From Candidatus Azobacteroides sp. (GTDB lineage: Bacteria; Bacteroidota; Bacteroidia; Bacteroidales; Azobacteroidaceae), in assembly GCA_009783445.1 (NCBI GenBank), contig WRFY01000113.1, positions 1 to 45,536 of the forward strand: 45,536 nucleotides of DNA. The letters are read 5' to 3'. Position numbers and translations under genes: made by a program. Shown here piece after piece: positions 42,392 through 45,536 of the stretch (positions within the stretch are counted from its first letter, which is position 1; every line of letters begins with the position of its first letter). Under the pieces are notes generated by a model, which saw nothing but the letters and a program-made list of their open reading frames with translations, was not told the DNA's origin and did no database searches.

Positions 42392-44863
42392 TTAAATAAT
42401 CGCTTCAACTATGTTGATAGACCCTTCCGGTTGTAATGGAACTATGTTTCCTTGCACTTCTTTCTTGTTTACTATAAGGCTCTTAATCTTATGAGCCATC
42501 CCTGTATTTTGAATCTCAATACAATACGTAGCGCCTCTGAATTTGCGCATCACCTGATAGTTCTTCCATTCTTTCGGAACGCACGGATTGATTTCCAAAC
42601 CGTTGTATGTTGGTTTGATGCCCAAGATAAATTGCGTAATCGCATAATAATTCCATGCCGCCGTTCCTGTCAACCACGAATTTTTGGCTTCTCCCGGTAA
42701 AAAGGCATCCTTGCCGGCAATCATTTGCGAATAAACGTACGGTTCGACTTTGTGCAAATCGGAAATGGCTTCGGTATAAGACGGGCATATTTTGCGAAAA
42801 TATTCCCAAGCATAATCGCCTCTGCCCAAAATAGTTTCCGCAATAATAATCCATGGATTGTTGTGGCAGAAAATACCCGCATTTTCCTTATACCCAGATG
42901 GATAAGTAGATATTTCGCCGTATTCTACCTTATATTCGGTAAAAGCCGGATGATTCAGGACGATACCATTTGGCGTATCTAAGTATTTTTTGACGGAATC
43001 CAGCGATTTTTGTACCCTTCCTTCTTCCAGCCCCACTTTCGCCATGGCGCACCAACCTTGCGATTCGATGAAGATTTGACCCTCCTTGTTTTCTTTACTT
43101 CCTACTTTGTTTCCGTAATAATCGTATGCGCGAAGATACCAATCGCCATCCCAACCGTATTTTTGTACCGCTTCTATCATTGCTTCAATGTGTCTTTGAG
43201 CGCGATCGGCTTCGGTCTCGTTTCCCATTTGGCGGCAAAGCACTACATAATCGCGTCCGCAAACGATAAATAAACCGGCAATCATCAACGATTCAGCTTT
43301 CGAACCCTCCGTTTTGTTTTCGGTGGTTTGAAACGATTCGTCTGGATTCCATGAAAAACAATTCAAGTTCAGACAATCGTTCCAGTCGGCACGACCGATC
43401 AACGGCAATAAATGAGGGCCTAAATTGTTGATAACATGATCGAAAGAAAGGGTTAAGTGATAAAACAGGGACTTTTCCGATCCTTTCTGATTGTCGAATG
43501 GAACAGCCTCGTCCAGAATGGAGAAATCTCCCGTTTCTTTCAGATAAGCGACTGTTCCGAAAATCAACCACATCGGATCATCGTTGAATCCGCCGCCAAT
43601 ATCGTTATTTCCTCGTTTTGTCAAAGGTTGATACTGATGGTAACATCCGCCATCTGAAAATTGAGTGGAAGCAATGTCGATAATCCGCTGGCGTGCACGC
43701 TCCGGTATTTGATGTACAAAGCCAACTAAATCCTGATTTGAATCGCGAAATCCCATTCCTCGTCCGATACCCGATTCGAAAAATGAAGCCGAACGCGAAA
43801 AATTGAAGGTGATCATGCATTGGTATTGATTCCAGATATTGACCATTCGGTTCAATTTCTCTTCATCACTTGCTAATACATAACGGTTTAATAAATCATC
43901 CCAATAGTCGCGCAAGGCCTCAAAGGCGGTATTTACTTTTTCCGTTGTATCGAATTGAGCGATAGTATCTTTCGCTTGCCGCTTGTTGATGCGTTTTTCG
44001 TTTGGCTGAGAGGCTATGGAGGGCGCTTCTACTGGAGATTCAAATTTATCGTCCGGATTTTCGTATTCTACATAACCCAACAGAAATATCCATTCCTTGG
44101 TTTCGCCCGGTTGCAATTCGATTTCCAAATAATGCGAGGCAATAGGCGACCAACCGTGTGCGACGGAATTAGCGGGCTGCCCGCTCATCACGTTTTGCGG
44201 ATCTCGAAATTCATTGTATAAACCGATAAAAGATTCCCGATCGGTATCGAATCCCTGAATGGGAGCGTTAACGCTGTAATAAGCATAATGGTTGCGCCGT
44301 TCCTTGTATTCAGTTCTATGATAAAGGACCGAACCATCGATTTCTACTTCGCCAGTCGAAAAATTCCGCTGAAAATTTTCCATATCGGCGGCGGCATTCC
44401 ACAGACACCATTCGGCAAAGGAAAACAGTTTGAATTGTTTGTTTTCCCTCGTTTTATTAGTCAATTTTATTTTTTGCACTTCCGCCCGGGTTTTTAACGG
44501 AACAAAAAAGAGAACTTCGGCTTCAAGACCGTTTTTTTCTCCTGTAATCAGGGTATAACTCATTCCATGGCGGCATTCGTACCGGTCTAAAGGCGTTTTA
44601 CAAGGTTTCCATCCCGGCGACCAAACCGTTCCCTGTTCGTTGATATAGAAATAACGTCCCCCGTTATCCATGGGAACATTATTGTAACGGTAACGGGTAA
44701 TACGGCGGAATTTGGCGTCTTTGAAAAAAGAATATCCGCCGGCAGTATTGGAAATTAAGGAAAAAAAATCTTCATTTCCCAAATAGTTGATCCAGGGCCA
44801 TGGCGTTTGTGGATTCGTGATCACATATTCGCGCCGCAGATCGTCGAAATATCCAAAGGTCAT
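42392..44863 (-). CDS. GH94 phosphorylase, cellobiose phosphorylase type
   Basis: An 823-residue GH94 enzyme, the same length class as characterised cellobiose phosphorylases (about 820). These cleave cellobiose with phosphate to glucose-1-phosphate and glucose in the cytoplasm, saving ATP. Landmarks: the N-terminal [27 protein letters not shown] block, [29 protein letters not shown] with the catalytic acid Asp, and the C-terminal [22 protein letters not shown] block. No signal peptide is present. Specificity for cellobiose over related beta-glucosides is inferred from overall similarity. It lies between the kinase and the symporter gene in one operon. Confidence 0.93.
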   Translation of the reverse strand: MTFGYFDDLRREYVITNPQTPWPWINYLGNEDFFSLISNTAGGYSFFKDAKFRRITRYRYNNVPMDNGGRYFYINEQGTVWSPGWKPCKTPLDRYECRHGMSYTLITGEKNGLEAEVLFFVPLKTRAEVQKIKLTNKTRENKQFKLFSFAEWCLWNAAADMENFQRNFSTGEVEIDGSVLYHRTEYKERRNHYAYYSVNAPIQGFDTDRESFIGLYNEFRDPQNVMSGQPANSVAHGWSPIASHYLEIELQPGETKEWIFLLGYVEYENPDDKFESPVEAPSIASQPNEKRINKRQAKDTIAQFDTTEKVNTAFEALRDYWDDLLNRYVLASDEEKLNRMVNIWNQYQCMITFNFSRSASFFESGIGRGMGFRDSNQDLVGFVHQIPERARQRIIDIASTQFSDGGCYHQYQPLTKRGNNDIGGGFNDDPMWLIFGTVAYLKETGDFSILDEAVPFDNQKGSEKSLFYHLTLSFDHVINNLGPHLLPLIGRADWNDCLNLNCFSWNPDESFQTTENKTEGSKAESLMIAGLFIVCGRDYVVLCRQMGNETEADRAQRHIEAMIEAVQKYGWDGDWYLRAYDYYGNKVGSKENKEGQIFIESQGWCAMAKVGLEEGRVQKSLDSVKKYLDTPNGIVLNHPAFTEYKVEYGEISTYPSGYKENAGIFCHNNPWIIIAETILGRGDYAWEYFRKICPSYTEAISDLHKVEPYVYSQMIAGKDAFLPGEAKNSWLTGTAAWNYYAITQFILGIKPTYNGLEINPCVPKEWKNYQVMRKFRGATYCIEIQNTGMAHKIKSLIVNKKEVQGNIVPLQPEGSINIVEAII

Positions 44864-44890
44864 AAGAAAAAATTTAAGTTCAAAACTCTA

Positions 44891-45536
44891 TTATCTTTGT
44901 ACTCTGCCGCTTGCATCGCCGCCCGCCAAGGTTTCCACTTCTTCCACAGAAACCATATTGAAGTCGCCATGAATGGTATGTTTCAATGCTGAAGCGGCTA
45001 CGGCAAATTCCAACGCTTCGCCTTGATTGGGTTTGGTCAGCAAACCATGAATGATGCCTCCGGAAAAAGCATCGCCCCCCCCTACCCTGTCTATAATCGG
45101 TTCAATGTCGTATCGTTTGGAAACATAAAATTCTTTTCCGTTGTAAATCATGGCTTTCCATCCGTTGTGCGTAGCGGAAAACGATTCGCGCAAAGTGGAA
45201 ATCACATATTTGAACCCAAATTTCTGAGCCATTTGAACAAAAATATTCTTGTACCCTTCGGCATCAGTATGTCCGGACGCAACGTCTGCATCGGGCTTAA
45301 AGCCCAGACAAAGTTCGGCATCTTCTTCATTGCCAATGCAAACGTCCACATATTGCATCAACGGGCGCATGATGGATTGGGCTTTTTCCTTTGTCCAAAG
45401 TTTTTTGCGAAAATTCAAATCCACAGAAACCGTTACGCCATGACGTTTAGCGGCTTCGCAAGCCAATCGGGTCAATTCGGCAGCTTCGTCGGAAATGGCC
45501 GGCGTGATGCCCGACCAGTGAAACCAGTCGGCGCCC
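44891..45536 (-). CDS. PfkB-family sugar kinase, KdgK-like (N-terminus beyond window)
   Basis: A ribokinase-like kinase; 215 C-terminal residues are in the window and the frame is open to the right edge (codons for GADWFHWSGITPAISDEAAEL are at the edge). The catalytic block DRVGGGDAFSGGIIHGLL near the C-terminus is diagnostic of the PfkB family, and VSVDLNFRKKLW matches 2-keto-3-deoxygluconate kinases best. The gene ends 27 nt before the GH94 start on the same strand. A KDG kinase beside a cellobiose phosphorylase is not an obvious pairing, so the substrate may be another ketose or hexose. Confidence 0.87.
   Translation of the reverse strand, partial: GADWFHWSGITPAISDEAAELTRLACEAAKRHGVTVSVDLNFRKKLWTKEKAQSIMRPLMQYVDVCIGNEEDAELCLGFKPDADVASGHTDAEGYKNIFVQMAQKFGFKYVISTLRESFSATHNGWKAMIYNGKEFYVSKRYDIEPIIDRVGGGDAFSGGIIHGLLTKPNQGEALEFAVAASALKHTIHGDFNMVSVEEVETLAGGDASGRVQR

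Noticed and set aside
44892-44899. Plus-strand TATCTTTG box
   Set aside because: It falls at the 3' end of the minus-strand kinase gene and no plus-strand gene follows; chance occurrence.

Overview
The window reads as a chromosomal segment from a member of the Bacteroidota, most likely order Bacteroidales. The support is a eukaryote-type (GT3-like) glycogen synthase next to a DUF3417-type alpha-glucan phosphorylase, paired GH92/GH125 mannosidases, an adenosylcobalamin-dependent ribonucleotide reductase, and repeated Bacteroidales-style promoters (TTTG, 19-21 nt, TAnnTTTG) with no consistent Shine-Dalgarno sequences. Genus cannot be fixed from the sequence alone. Coding is dense; most genes are ordinary core metabolism, with three accessory patches.

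Layout. 1-1961 (minus): glnK-amtB-asnA, an ammonium sensing, uptake and assimilation operon, cut by the window edge. 2403-8432 (minus): GH125 and two GH92 exo-mannosidases, all exported, forming an alpha-mannan or N-glycan trimming operon. 8433-10441: accessory patch with a group II intron 3' relic, two overlapping membrane-protein ORFs and a 216-bp MITE-like element. 10442-11371: fabK-like reductase. 11474-15886 (minus): glycogen synthase then glycogen phosphorylase. 16025-21647: META-domain lipoprotein, an unknown membrane protein, glyA, an outer-membrane barrel, a flavin-reductase-like protein, and pyrI and pyrB. 22090-25163: a small phage-derived regulatory and lysis module. 25257-30623: a DUF2271-like lipoprotein, nrdJ, tRNA-Gly(GCC), a YihY-family membrane protein and RNase P RNA. 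30624-31672: a repeat-rich intergenic stretch and a small XRE regulator. 31740-35734: pyrK-pyrD, radA and an Rpn/PD-(D/E)XK protein. 35987-40449 (minus): emrA-emrB-tolC efflux operon with DUF456. 40661-45536 (minus): a small membrane protein and a sugar operon (PfkB kinase, GH94 cellobiose-type phosphorylase, GPH symporter).

The most interesting locus is 22090-25163. An S24-like repressor without the usual serine nucleophile faces a divergent operon made of a 53-residue protein, a two-pass membrane protein with a sensor-like extracytoplasmic domain, a holin-like protein and a leaderless glucosaminidase. No capsid, tail, terminase, integrase or replication gene is present. A 16-nt palindrome occurs once over the -7 box of the lysis operon and once inside the repressor gene, which suggests dedicated operators. 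I interpret this as a captured, possibly signal-controlled lysis or export cassette; this is inference and needs comparative and experimental support.
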